Positions 17,139-25,000 of a stretch of DNA of 64,000 nucleotides are shown here, piece after piece. This DNA comes from Pyrinomonadaceae bacterium. Lineage in GTDB: Bacteria > Acidobacteriota > Blastocatellia > Pyrinomonadales > Pyrinomonadaceae. Each line of letters opens with the position of its first letter. The stretch's first letter is position 1. The DNA lies in the NCBI GenBank assembly GCA_036277115.1, contig DASUNM010000021.1:62001-126000 (forward strand). Direction: 5' to 3'. The position numbers were made by a program, and so were the translations under genes. The notes beneath the pieces were generated by a model that saw only the letters and a list, made by a program, of their open reading frames with translations, was not told the DNA's origin and ran no database searches.

Positions 17139-17975
17139 GCTGGTATGCTCATCACGAAACTCTTTGGGAGTCAGACCGGTGTGCGCTTTGAAAACCCGCG
17201 AGAAGTGGGCTTGATGCGCGAAGCCTGCGGCCAAAGCGATCTCGACGATGGGCTTATTGGAATCGGAAAGTTCACGGCGGGCAAAATCGATGCGGAGCTG
17301 CCGTACATAATCGCCGGGTGTACAACCGAATGAGCCGCGAAAGGCCCTGGCCAGCTGCACCGGATGAATCCCAACTGTCGCCGCCACTCCGGCCAGACTC
17401 ACGCGGTTGGGGAACTCCGCGTGAAGAATGTCTTTGGCCTGGTCCAGCCAGCGAGGCCGCTTCCTCATCGAGCGAGTGTGTTGGCGGGCCAGACTCGCCA
17501 CGACTTCCAGCATCAAGCCTTCAATGGCGAGAATCGAGGTTTCGTCCTGCAGACGAAACTCGTTGTAGATTCTTGTTCCCAACAACGACAACAGTCCGCC
17601 GCGAACGTGGCGGACTTCGGCGAGCGCTCGGGAGCATGGATAAAGATCGTCCAGCTGTGGCCCCGTGATCTCCACGAGGAGACAGCGCATGCCTGCGGTT
17701 CCGTAGCGATTCGCATGGGCTTCGCCGGGTGGCTTGATCAAGACACTCTGCCGGTCACATTCAATCGAGCGCCGATCAAGAATCTCTGTGAATGATCCAG
17801 CGACGACGAAGGCGAGGTTCGTGAGTTCGTGAAGGTGACGAGGCAGCTTCTGTTCCGGCCGATGAGTTGTTTCCGTTAGGACAAAACCGCCGGCGTTGAA
17901 AGTCAGCAGGCGTTGTCCGAGTGTGATTGGACTGAATTGCTGATGCATGACGGCGACGGATAGTGACGATAGCAC
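17112..17975 (-). CDS. AraC family transcriptional regulator
   Basis: About 287 residues. The N-terminal half is a cupin-like sensing domain (HLHELTNLAFVVAG, VLIKPPGEAHANRYG). The C-terminal half is a double helix-turn-helix with RVSLAGVAATVGIHPVQLAR and the hallmark GFAHQAHFSRVFKAHTGLTPKEFR. It is a DNA-binding activator or repressor with an unknown ligand. The start at 17975 is a GTG with a GAGG close by; an ATG at 17948 is an alternative. The last residues, RRVARK, and the stop are encoded by the flank of the transposase element, so the natural C-terminus was probably replaced on insertion, without damage to the HTH. Confidence 0.9.
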   Translation of the reverse strand: MLSSLSVAVMHQQFSPITLGQRLLTFNAGGFVLTETTHRPEQKLPRHLHELTNLAFVVAGSFTEILDRRSIECDRQSVLIKPPGEAHANRYGTAGMRCLLVEITGPQLDDLYPCSRALAEVRHVRGGLLSLLGTRIYNEFRLQDETSILAIEGLMLEVVASLARQHTRSMRKRPRWLDQAKDILHAEFPNRVSLAGVAATVGIHPVQLARAFRGSFGCTPGDYVRQLRIDFARRELSDSNKPIVEIALAAGFAHQAHFSRVFKAHTGLTPKEFRDEHTSATRRVARK

Positions 17976-18519
17976 TAACCTCTGACGTGTTCACGGTGGA
18001 AACGTCCGTCCCCCAACGCCCGTTCCAAAATCATCTGGAAAGTGAAAATCACGGGCGACGCGAGGTGGATTGGGTTGCCGTGTGCCGCAACACTCATGAC
18101 TCATTACCATTACTTTTTGCTCTACAAACTAATCAGAACGAAACGGGGCCATTAGGTTGATAGAGAGGCAGTAGCCGATGAGTCTTTCCTGCCTCTGGTT
18201 CTGTTTAGTGCGGCGGCCTCGACGGCGTTTTGGATTATGTGGGCCTACCGAGACTGAACTTAGAATTTTCGCCTCGGAACGCTCACTTTCAGACTCAGAA
18301 CTTCAACATGCTGACGAGGAATGACCGCGTTGCCGCTCGGAACTTGGCAGTTCCGAGACGGAACATCGAAATCAACTTGAACATGCGCCTTCCTGAGCGA
18401 AACGCGCACGCTCCTTAAGAGGACTCGAACGTTCCAAGAATCAAGGTTGATTTTTCTTTAGTATTACGAGAAGGCAGAAGGCACATTTTGGGCGCTATAA
18501 TCAAAGATTGGTGAATTCT
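17976..18519. other. Gene-free stretch at the edge of the AT-richer island
   Basis: No convincing gene. Between about 18265 and 18415 the word GGAAC or a close variant recurs roughly every 20 bp, including a CGGAACT-TGGC-AGTTCCG hairpin at 18339-18356. A 62-codon open frame here is Asn/Arg-rich only because of that recurrence. It may contain the promoter of the small gene that follows. Confidence 0.5.
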
Positions 18520-18990
18520 ATGGCAAACGAAGACGGAAGAGACACATGGAGCAATCTAACAATCGATCAAATTCTAGCCCATCTGAACATGTTAAAGATG
18601 AGAGTGCCTTATCTCACGGGGAAACTGACTATTGCGCTCGCTCGGGGTTCGTCGCGTGGAGCCGATATTACAGTTTCTCTTTCTGATGAACAGGGCATCC
18701 AACATGTTCTTATGTTTGAAGTGGAACAGTACGCTTCCGGGCGCGGCCACGGTGAGAAGATCGTACGTTGGGCGGAGAGACATAACACCACTGAGAATTC
18801 GATGACGGTCGTAATTAGCTTAGTGATGCAAGCTTTCTTTAATCGTATCACTGGGAGTTATTGCGAGGACGAGTCTATTCGCCAAATGGTTTACTCAAAG
18901 AACTTTCGAATTTATGCAGGCAGTGGAGATGGACGACTCACTGATGAACTAAAGACTTTCATTACGTTATGGATAGAAGAACGGTTGTAG
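18520..18990 (+). CDS. Small protein of unknown function, possible nuclease-like core
   Basis: A 156-residue soluble protein that I do not recognise. It begins MANEDGRDTWSNLTIDQIL. The stretch GADITVSLSDEQ...HVLMFEVEQ followed by GEKIVRW places Asp49, Glu67, Glu69 and Lys80 in an arrangement reminiscent of a PD-(D/E)xK core, a beta strand ending in Asp then a strand with ExE, but this is a weak pattern match only. The ATG at 18520 is preferred over TTG or GTG codons just before it. It converges with the three-gene methyltransferase operon, 28 bp from its last gene, and may belong to the same island. Confidence 0.7.
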   Translation: MANEDGRDTWSNLTIDQILAHLNMLKMRVPYLTGKLTIALARGSSRGADITVSLSDEQGIQHVLMFEVEQYASGRGHGEKIVRWAERHNTTENSMTVVISLVMQAFFNRITGSYCEDESIRQMVYSKNFRIYAGSGDGRLTDELKTFITLWIEERL

Positions 18991-19018
18991 CTCGCTTTTC
19001 AAAGCGACCCGCGCTCAC

Positions 19019-19951
19019 TTAAGGCAACTTACCAGAGGTCGATACTTTTAGGTGTTTATTCAAGACGAAGTCACACCACTTTTGATAACGTGGGTCTGAT
19101 TGGATTGTCTTGTTCTCTTGGAATGACCAGTATGCGATTCGACAGCGATCAAAGAGTACGCCCGTTCTTCGCGCGCGTTGGTCCCAGAGGTCCTTGCGAA
19201 TCCTGTGAGGGATGTAAAAGGTCCGAATATGCGGACTCACTCTCGGTATGCTCATCCATTGCGCCCAAAAAGGCTCCGGATCCAAGTCTGAATCTTTGTC
19301 CAACCAGTCCGCGCCTGCAGCACATTGGCCGAAGATAACCAGCTTGCTTGGCCATCCGTCATTAAAATCTTTCCAGGCGACGAGGTCGACCTTGTCGTCT
19401 TTTACGCCGCGTATAGGTTGGTCCCTAAACCCTCCGCCTTCACCAAGAGCTTTTCCCAACTCGTCGACACTGATCCGAAAAGCCTTTAGTGCTTTGTTAC
19501 TCTGTCCACGGGACGTTCCAAAGCTTATGACGGTGCCAGCCAAATAGTTCTTGGCTGCGATTGAACAAAGTTCCTCAAATAACAACCATGGATTGATACC
19601 TACTTCTTTATGACGTTGAGACTTCCAGCGAAAGTAAGACAGAAACAAACAGAAAAGGTAACCCACGAACTGATTCCTGTCTTGTTTTACCTTAACCGTT
19701 CCTCCTTCAATGGTAAAAGGATAAGAGCTGTCCGCGGATTTTGATCGTTCTTCCAACTCGCTGAACACTTGAAGGCACTTCTCCTCGATGGCCGCATCGC
19801 CCTTAGCTTCCAAGACGGAAGCGGTTTTGAGTGCGCTTTCGAGGTCGCCCCTACTTGAATTCTCATCAGGCGAGAGTAAGGCGAGTATCTCGACCCAATC
19901 GGCGAGCATCAATTCGTTTGTGGGTGCTGAAGGGAGGGTTAAACGAGGCAT
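19019..19951 (-). CDS. Uncharacterised protein, restriction-endonuclease-like pattern
   Basis: A 310-residue soluble protein, third in the methyltransferase/ParB operon and only 2 bp after the ParB-like stop, so probably co-translated. I do not recognise the family with certainty. Residues 125-138 (LFEELCSIAAKNYL) look like the helix that opens many restriction-nuclease folds. Then VKDDKVDLVAWKDF (Asp189) and LVIFGQCAAGADW (Gln209) match the spacing of the Asp and (E/Q)xK strands of Mrr-like PD-(D/E)xK enzymes, but the usual Lys after QC is Ala. It is either a nuclease with a shifted lysine or an inactive relative. The context supports a DNA-directed role. Confidence 0.8.
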   Translation of the reverse strand: MPRLTLPSAPTNELMLADWVEILALLSPDENSSRGDLESALKTASVLEAKGDAAIEEKCLQVFSELEERSKSADSSYPFTIEGGTVKVKQDRNQFVGYLFCLFLSYFRWKSQRHKEVGINPWLLFEELCSIAAKNYLAGTVISFGTSRGQSNKALKAFRISVDELGKALGEGGGFRDQPIRGVKDDKVDLVAWKDFNDGWPSKLVIFGQCAAGADWLDKDSDLDPEPFWAQWMSIPRVSPHIRTFYIPHRIRKDLWDQRARRTGVLFDRCRIAYWSFQENKTIQSDPRYQKWCDFVLNKHLKVSTSGKLP

Positions 19952-19953
19952 AA

Positions 19954-21087
19954 TTATTTCTTCGTGCGTTTCGCAATCACAGACTGCATTGACTCAATCA
20001 TCCGTTCAATCAGAAAAAGCATTTCTTTCCCCAGTTCAAAAAGATCAGATTCTCCCGAGTACCCGAGAGCCATTGAACCGTTTGCCTCAGTAAGGTCTTC
20101 TTTGGCTTTTGTCATTGCTTCCCGAAATCTTAGTTTGTCTCCGCGAGAGATCTCGACCGCCCGTTCAAGCGGATAGCCTGCTCGAAGGGCCGCTAAGGCG
20201 GATTTATTGCCAAGAACAACTCTAAGATTGGTTAGATCAGGATGCTGCGTTGAGACAACCGGCTTTTTGTTCTCTTCTTTGCTTCCATATATCCACACCA
20301 TTAGTTCTCTAAGCTCTTTTAGCTTCTTTCTCGGAACCGGATTTGCCTTTAGTGAATTTTCGGAAGTAATACCAAGGAAGTCTTGATACCCTTTTTGATC
20401 GGCTGCGGTGTACAAGTGGGAAAAATAAAACTTGTTCCTGATTCTATCTTCGCGGTTAAAGCCAGCTTGAGATTCCGCCTGACGAAGTATCTGATATCCA
20501 CGGTAGAGTTTTTTGACCGTCGAGTGCTGATCACCGATCCGCTCTGCGATCGTGTCTAGTGAGACGCGATAATTCGTCTTTACATAAGCAATGTACTTTG
20601 CCTTGCTAAATGAATCCCACGCTTTAGGGCCATTAATATGTCGGAATCCGAAGTACTCCCATAAATCCTTGCGACTCTCGTAAATTGCGACAGGTAACTC
20701 ATCAAGTGCTTTCTTCTCACGTGCAGTTAATCTTGGGAGGTCGGTAGCTTTCACTCGTTGCCGAAGTCCGTCCTCTCTTAATAGACGGACAGCCGCGAAA
20801 CGTCTGTTGCCTTCGACGACGATGTACTTCTTTTTCTTTGGGTCCTTCTCTCTCGGATTCTCGGGAATCGCAAACAGATTCTCTTCTGGGAAGAATCCGT
20901 TGGCAGCGATCGACAGAGCAACCTCATCTACTGCCATCTCTGTCCAGAGCAGCTTCACAATATCGTCCTGCGTTGTAAAGTCGCGACCCGAGGCAAGCCG
21001 AGGATTGTCGTAATCGAGTAGGAGTTGATCGACCTTAATATGAACGACCCGATGATAGTTGTTTGGTTCTGATGATTCAGGGGCCAT
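19954..21087 (-). CDS. ParB-like nuclease-fold protein
   Basis: A 377-residue protein with an N-terminal ParB/Srx-type domain. HIKVDQLLLDYDNPRLASG opens it and VEGNRRFAAVRLL (residues 91-103) is the ParB box with the EGNRR phosphate-binding motif. A central HTH-like region follows (VSLDTIAERIGDQHSTVKKLYRGYQIL), then a charged helical C-terminus. True chromosomal ParB would sit next to ParA; here it lies between an adenine methyltransferase (35 bp upstream) and a nuclease-like gene (2 bp downstream), so a role in DNA recognition or CTP/ATP-dependent switching in a modification system is more likely. Its base composition is lower in GC than the flanking genes. Confidence 0.85.
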   Translation of the reverse strand: MAPESSEPNNYHRVVHIKVDQLLLDYDNPRLASGRDFTTQDDIVKLLWTEMAVDEVALSIAANGFFPEENLFAIPENPREKDPKKKKYIVVEGNRRFAAVRLLREDGLRQRVKATDLPRLTAREKKALDELPVAIYESRKDLWEYFGFRHINGPKAWDSFSKAKYIAYVKTNYRVSLDTIAERIGDQHSTVKKLYRGYQILRQAESQAGFNREDRIRNKFYFSHLYTAADQKGYQDFLGITSENSLKANPVPRKKLKELRELMVWIYGSKEENKKPVVSTQHPDLTNLRVVLGNKSALAALRAGYPLERAVEISRGDKLRFREAMTKAKEDLTEANGSMALGYSGESDLFELGKEMLFLIERMIESMQSVIAKRTKK

Positions 21088-21122
21088 CGGATTTCCTCTC
21101 TTCCAGATTCATTTTGAACTGC

Positions 21123-22010
21123 TTAATTAGCCGACGCCGGAAGCCGTTTGAGATTGGTTATAAATAGTTCCTTTGTCTTTTGTCGAGTGCCCGCGGATGC
21201 GATCGAATACAAGTGTTCGACGTGATTCGTGCCGTTGGCACCCGAGGAGTACATTTTTACAATTTCTGGTGCGTTATCGTAACTCAATAGCCAAGGTCGC
21301 TTAAATGTATTTAAGAAGCGGCACAGTTCAAGATGATCTTGATCTTCAAAGTAGTACCGATACAACCTGTCAGCTTTAGCATAAAATGGCGGGTCAAAAT
21401 AAAAGAAGGTTTCCTGAGGTTTGTAGTCTAGCGCTTTAACTTTTTTGATAGTACTTTTCCATCCGCCTCGATTAACAAATTTTACCCGATCCTTAAGTTC
21501 ACTCGCTTGGCGGATTCGCTTTATCACATCCTCTTTGTTAAACCTGCAATCGATCTTGTAGTCCGAGGCCTGGTTCGGCCCTCCAATTGGCCCAGCAGAG
21601 TCTGCAAGTATTCCGGAAAAGCTAGTTCGGTTTAGAAAGATGCACGCCAATGCAGATTCTCGATTCGTTCTGCAGACACGGTCGCGATATGCCTTCCAGT
21701 TCTCTACTGTGATTTCCAACCGCTCGACTTGCTCTACAAGCCACTCAGTGTCCTTGAAGACCGTTTTCCAAAAGCCAGCTACAAGCGGGTCTTTTTCGCC
21801 AATCGCTATATTTTCAACTAAGTTCTGGCTTAAGAGTCTTAAGCTGACGCTCAACCCGCCCGCAAGAGGTTCACAGAAAAGTTTAGGCTTGAGCGAGTTC
21901 AACTTAAGTGTCTCGGCGATTGGTGTAAGCAGCCGGAGCTTGGCTCCCGGATATCGCAGAGGCGACCTAATCAGACCGCTGGTATCCTTAGTATCTTTCT
22001 CAGTTGTCAC
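21123..22010 (-). CDS. D12-class N6-adenine DNA methyltransferase (Dam-like)
   Basis: A 295-residue enzyme expected to transfer a methyl group from SAM to adenine N6 in DNA. SPLRYPGAKLRLL near residues 16-28 is the family's opening (the YPG(G/A)K motif). FCEPLAGGLSVSLRLL is the SAM-binding motif I, NRTSFSGIL is the D12 conserved block, and FFYFDPPFYAKADR (DPPF, residues 206-209) is catalytic motif IV. All motifs look intact. It is the first gene of a three-gene operon with a ParB-like and a nuclease-like protein. The start is a GTG without a strong ribosome site. The local base composition is clearly AT-rich (about 40 % GC over the 60 bases at 21361). Confidence 0.92.
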   Translation of the reverse strand: MTTEKDTKDTSGLIRSPLRYPGAKLRLLTPIAETLKLNSLKPKLFCEPLAGGLSVSLRLLSQNLVENIAIGEKDPLVAGFWKTVFKDTEWLVEQVERLEITVENWKAYRDRVCRTNRESALACIFLNRTSFSGILADSAGPIGGPNQASDYKIDCRFNKEDVIKRIRQASELKDRVKFVNRGGWKSTIKKVKALDYKPQETFFYFDPPFYAKADRLYRYYFEDQDHLELCRFLNTFKRPWLLSYDNAPEIVKMYSSGANGTNHVEHLYSIASAGTRQKTKELFITNLKRLPASAN

Positions 22011-22196
22011 TTTTCAGGCAATGTGCAGACGTGCTCGTTGAGAGTGCATGAGTCTAACACAGGCAACAACGGGTCTCACGTGATAAGTATGAGTGTAATG
22101 AGAGATCCGAAACTTGGTTCAGACCTGCGGTTGTAATTTGGGTTGTACGGCTGATCTTGCAGCCATCAAAACCACCACAGCTCCCTTCGGCGGTAG

Positions 22197-22241
22197 AATC
22201 CTTGTGGACTTCGTGGCCACGAAAGGTCGCGCGCAATTCCA
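22197..22241 (-). pseudogene. Remnant of a paralogue of the protein at 24997
   Basis: Read on the minus strand, this stretch encodes LELRATFRGHEVHKDS, which matches ELEIRATFRGHEVHKDF at the C-terminus of the protein encoded at 24997-25431. The DNA agrees in about 36 of 44 positions. An in-frame stop lies just upstream and nothing of the rest of the gene is present. Like its full-length relative, it sits beside a TCAGAGG-type heptamer array. I read it as a leftover of a duplication. Confidence 0.6.
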
Positions 22242-22332
22242 GAAAACCAGAGGTCAGAGATCAGAGGTCAGCAAGCAGAAGGCAACGGCAGACGGCAGGA
22301 GGCAGAACGCAGAACTCAGAAGTCAGAATCTT
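22242..22332. repeat. Degenerate heptamer array (TCAGAGG type)
   Basis: Repeats of CAGAGGT, CAGAGAT and GCAGAAG-type units, increasingly degenerate towards 22330, ending beside the stop codon of the SGNH hydrolase gene. Related to the cleaner array at 24925-25000. Confidence 0.7.
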
Positions 22333-23044
22333 ACTCCAGCGACGCGGCCACCACCGGCCACATCTTTTCGGCCCAGAGATCGTAACCAGCGTCAGAGGGA
22401 TGGAAGCCATCCCGCGAAAAGTATTCAGGGTGTTGTTGTAACTCTTCGTGCGTAAATTGATAGATGTCAAAGAGTTGAACGGCCCGCTTATTCGCGACCT
22501 CGCGTAGCCGCGCGTTGAATTGCTCAATCATCGCTTGCATCTGGATGCGAACTACCGCCGGAACGTGTCTTGAGCTGGAGAGGTCAGGAATATTAGAGAT
22601 CACCACCGTCGCGTCGGTTTCACTCGTTAGTCGGACCAGTATTTCATCGTAATTCGCCGCAAATCGTTCTGCCGAAACGCCACGTCTGATGTCGTTAACC
22701 CCGACGCTGATTGTTATGAGCTGAGGTTTTGCCGCAACTGTCTTTTCAATTTGGCGCGAGACATCGGCCGTGGTGCCGCCGCTCAGTGAGTAGTTATGGA
22801 GCTTTGATCCCGGGCGCACCTGCTCTAGCTTCCGGGACAGGACAGGCACATAGCCGCCCCGAGTTCCTCCGACACCGATCCCGGTTGAATCTCCAAGTGC
22901 AACGTAAGTGATCGGTCCGGCAATCATAGGTTTTCTTTGTTGGCTCTCTACCGTTCGTTCTGCGTCTTTAGTGACGGCAGGGTTTCGCGAAAGACAACCG
23001 GCGGCCGTCATTGAAAGCATAATCAACAGCAATGCTGATCTCAT
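22331..23044 (-). CDS. SGNH/GDSL hydrolase lipoprotein
   Basis: About 237 residues. The lipoprotein signal MRSALLLIMLSMTAAGC has lipobox TAAGC. The SGNH blocks are in order: VALGDSTGIGVG (block I, nucleophile Ser in GDS), a Gly block in LSGGTTAD, ISVGVNDIRRG (block III, GxND) and RDGFHPSDAGY (block V, catalytic DxxH). It is likely a periplasmic esterase or deacetylase acting on small esters or acylated polysaccharide. The ATG at 23044 gives the intact signal peptide. The gene ends against a heptamer array. Confidence 0.92.
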   Translation of the reverse strand: MRSALLLIMLSMTAAGCLSRNPAVTKDAERTVESQQRKPMIAGPITYVALGDSTGIGVGGTRGGYVPVLSRKLEQVRPGSKLHNYSLSGGTTADVSRQIEKTVAAKPQLITISVGVNDIRRGVSAERFAANYDEILVRLTSETDATVVISNIPDLSSSRHVPAVVRIQMQAMIEQFNARLREVANKRAVQLFDIYQFTHEELQQHPEYFSRDGFHPSDAGYDLWAEKMWPVVAASLE

Positions 23045-23078
23045 CGAAGGAACCAAACTTATCCACAGATTACTCTAG

Positions 23079-23148
23079 AACAGTGGGCAGTGAGCAGTGG
23101 GCAGTGGGCAGTGGGCGGTGAGCAGTGAGCAGTGGGCGGTGAGCAGAA
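23079..23148. repeat. Heptamer array (GTGGGCA/GTGAGCA)
   Basis: About ten 7 bp units, ending GAGCAGAA directly against the terminal palindrome of family B copy 5. Confidence 0.88.
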
Positions 23149-23412
23149 GTGCGCGGAGCGCACGGCAGCATAAAGCCCGGGCGTAAGCCCCGGGAAAGTG
23201 TCGAGTTTGAATCAAGAGCCCGCGAAGCGGGCGGCAGATGTTGCGTCGAACGGCCTGTCGCCCGCTCCGCGGGCTTGGCTTTAGTTTGTAAATCGCGATC
23301 CTGGGGTTTGCTCGTCCCGATACATCGGGACTCGCTGCACCCCAGGCCGGGGTCCCCAGCCGAGCATCTCGGCTGGGGTGGAAGTCTTTATGCTGACGTG
23401 CGCTCCGCGCAC
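23149..23412. repeat. Family B element, full length (copy 5)
   Basis: The longest copy. The left end is GTGCGCGGAGCGCAC with GGCAGCATAAAGCC; the right end is TCTTTATGCTGAC with GTGCGCTCCGCGCAC. The inner arms are GAGCCCGCGAAGCGGGC and CCCGCTCCGCGGGC. It is nearly identical to copy 6 (26048) over their shared part, except that copy 5 carries TCCCGATACATCGGGA, itself a palindrome, where copy 6 has GCTGCGC. Confidence 0.9.
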
Positions 23413-23422
23413 TGCAGGGAGC

Positions 23423-24847
23423 TCATTTCACTGGCAGCCTGTTAGTAATGAAATCCGCAACTCGGCTGGCGCCAGGTGGGTCAATGTTTGCCAACACTGC
23501 GATTACGTAGCCTGGGCCGGGGCAGATCTTGAGTTCGCCATTCATGCCCGGGGCGCCGCCACCGTGCCCGAAACACCGCGTGCCGTTAATCACCGAATCC
23601 TGGAACCCATAAGCGTACTTACTACCACCCGGTGTATCAACCTTCCCGGTCGTCAGCATTTCCGTATATTGCGCATTGAGCAGTTTGTGCGTTTGCAGCG
23701 CGGTCGCAAACTTCAATAGATCTTCCACCGTTGAATAGCCACCGCCCGCGGAAGTTCCGCGGTAGGGCAGAGTGTCAGTGTTGGGCCGCAAGCCCGCGCC
23801 ACCGAATCGCGTGTAGCCCATGCTTCGGTCCGCCACGAGTTGCTCTTCCGGTTCAGAGGCAGTCCCGGTCATTCCGGCCGGCTTGAAGATGTGATCACGC
23901 ACGTAGTCGTAATAACTTTGACCGCTGACTTTTTCGACTAATACACCGAGCAGAAGAAAACCGTAGTTGCTGTACTGCCAGCGACTGCCCGCCGCGAACC
24001 CCGGTGCGCGATTACCATAGAGCTTCACATAATCCTGCAAAGTCTTTAGTTCAAGACGATTCTTGTCGAACTCAGGACCAAAGATGTCGCCCGTGCCTCC
24101 GGTGTGTGACAGCAGCTGTTCGATGGTTACCTTTGAAGCAACGTCTTTATTCGGATAGTCGGTCAGGTAGTTGCCGAAGGGCGCTTTCAAATCGAGTTTC
24201 CCTTTTTGCACGAGTTGAAGCGCGGCAACCGCGGTGAACATCTTGTTCATTGAGCCGATTCGGAAGCGCGTTTTCAAAGTGTTCGCGGTTTTCTTTTCGC
24301 GATCTGCCAGCCCGTACGCTTGAGAGAAAACAGTCTTACCGTACCTGGCGACCAGAACGGCACCGGAAAAACGATCAGCCGCCGCGGCGTCGTCGAGATT
24401 CTTTTTTAAGGCAGTAATGAGTTCGCTCTCGCTCAAATGAGGAAGGGCAAATTCCGCCGGTCGGGGAATCGGTTGCAGGTCGAGTCTGGTCATCTGGTGG
24501 GGCGCGGTGGCATTCACCTCAACGGTCAGCCGGACAAACCGATCAGTATTACGTTCTTCGGCGAGGACGACGAGCTTTGCCGGGGTCGACTCCTCGATCT
24601 TCTTCAGTGCGAGGCCGCCAACCGCTTGCCGCGATTCCATGTGCTGAGCAGCTCGTTCCAGACGAGCCGGCAAATTCTTGCTGAGGAACTCCTTGTACTT
24701 CTCGAGGTCTCCAGCATTGAAAGCATCCAACCATGCCTTCGTCTGATTACCGGCAGGCGTATCGGGAAACTGTGTTTGCGCCAGGCAGGCTGGGGCGATG
24801 AATAATAAAGCTATGACGGCTAATAGCAGATGGTTTCTGTGCTTCAT
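23423..24847 (-). CDS. Beta-lactamase-family serine hydrolase (class C type)
   Basis: A 474-residue exported protein with a signal peptide (about 1-23, ending LAQT). An N-terminal roughly 130-residue region of unknown role precedes the serine hydrolase domain. The active-site motifs are SMNK (SxxK, in FRIGSMNKMFTAVAAL), YSNY (YxN, in WQYSNYGFLLLG) and HGGG (in FGHGGGAPGMNG), replacing the usual KTG. This fits DD-peptidase or esterase relatives of AmpC rather than a true beta-lactamase. Expected in the periplasm. A family B element lies just past its stop. Confidence 0.9.
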   Translation of the reverse strand: MKHRNHLLLAVIALLFIAPACLAQTQFPDTPAGNQTKAWLDAFNAGDLEKYKEFLSKNLPARLERAAQHMESRQAVGGLALKKIEESTPAKLVVLAEERNTDRFVRLTVEVNATAPHQMTRLDLQPIPRPAEFALPHLSESELITALKKNLDDAAAADRFSGAVLVARYGKTVFSQAYGLADREKKTANTLKTRFRIGSMNKMFTAVAALQLVQKGKLDLKAPFGNYLTDYPNKDVASKVTIEQLLSHTGGTGDIFGPEFDKNRLELKTLQDYVKLYGNRAPGFAAGSRWQYSNYGFLLLGVLVEKVSGQSYYDYVRDHIFKPAGMTGTASEPEEQLVADRSMGYTRFGGAGLRPNTDTLPYRGTSAGGGYSTVEDLLKFATALQTHKLLNAQYTEMLTTGKVDTPGGSKYAYGFQDSVINGTRCFGHGGGAPGMNGELKICPGPGYVIAVLANIDPPGASRVADFITNRLPVK

Positions 24848-24924
24848 GAGTCTTACTCCCGGGTGATGCAGATGACACAGAAAACCACAATGGATGCTGA
24901 GGATGCAAGAAACCGGAAACCAGA

Positions 24925-25000
24925 TGTCAGAGGTCAGAAGTCAGAAGTCAGATGTCAGAAGTCAGAAGTCAGAGATCAGAGATCAGAGATCAGAACTCAC
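24925..25000. repeat. Heptamer array (GTCAGAA/ATCAGAG)
   Basis: About ten clean 7 bp units: GTCAGAG, GTCAGAA, GTCAGAT, then ATCAGAG. The minus-strand gene that follows has its stop codon at the array edge. Confidence 0.9.

Larger units (their letters stand above)
16441..17140. mobile_element. RAYT/IS200-like element with inverted hairpin flanks
   Basis: A 0.7 kb unit: a single-domain HUH transposase gene between two inverted copies of a roughly 95 bp, three-hairpin sequence. The left flank (16446-16540) has hairpins at 16446-16460, 16472-16501 and 16523-16539; the right flank (17044-17138) has their mirror images at 17045-17061, 17082-17111 and 17122-17138. The two flanks are clearly homologous, including the CTACTTTCT spacer. 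This is the organisation described for REP-associated tyrosine transposases. The right flank overlaps the 3' end of the neighbouring araC-type gene. No target-site duplication is evident, as expected for this enzyme class. Confidence 0.85.

Noticed and set aside
18230-18418. 62-codon frame rich in Asn and Arg
   Set aside because: Its composition comes from a recurring GGAAC word in the DNA, without a ribosome site or recognisable motif; I treat it as non-coding.
19954-21087. A chromosome-partition ParB and a nearby replication origin
   Set aside because: No ParA gene, no parS-like palindromes and no DnaA boxes or dnaA gene are near; the neighbours are a DNA methyltransferase and a nuclease-like protein.
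23423-24847. A true class C beta-lactamase (antibiotic resistance)
   Set aside because: SxxK and YxN are present but KTG is replaced by HGGG, and there is an extra N-terminal region; an esterase or DD-peptidase-like role is more likely.
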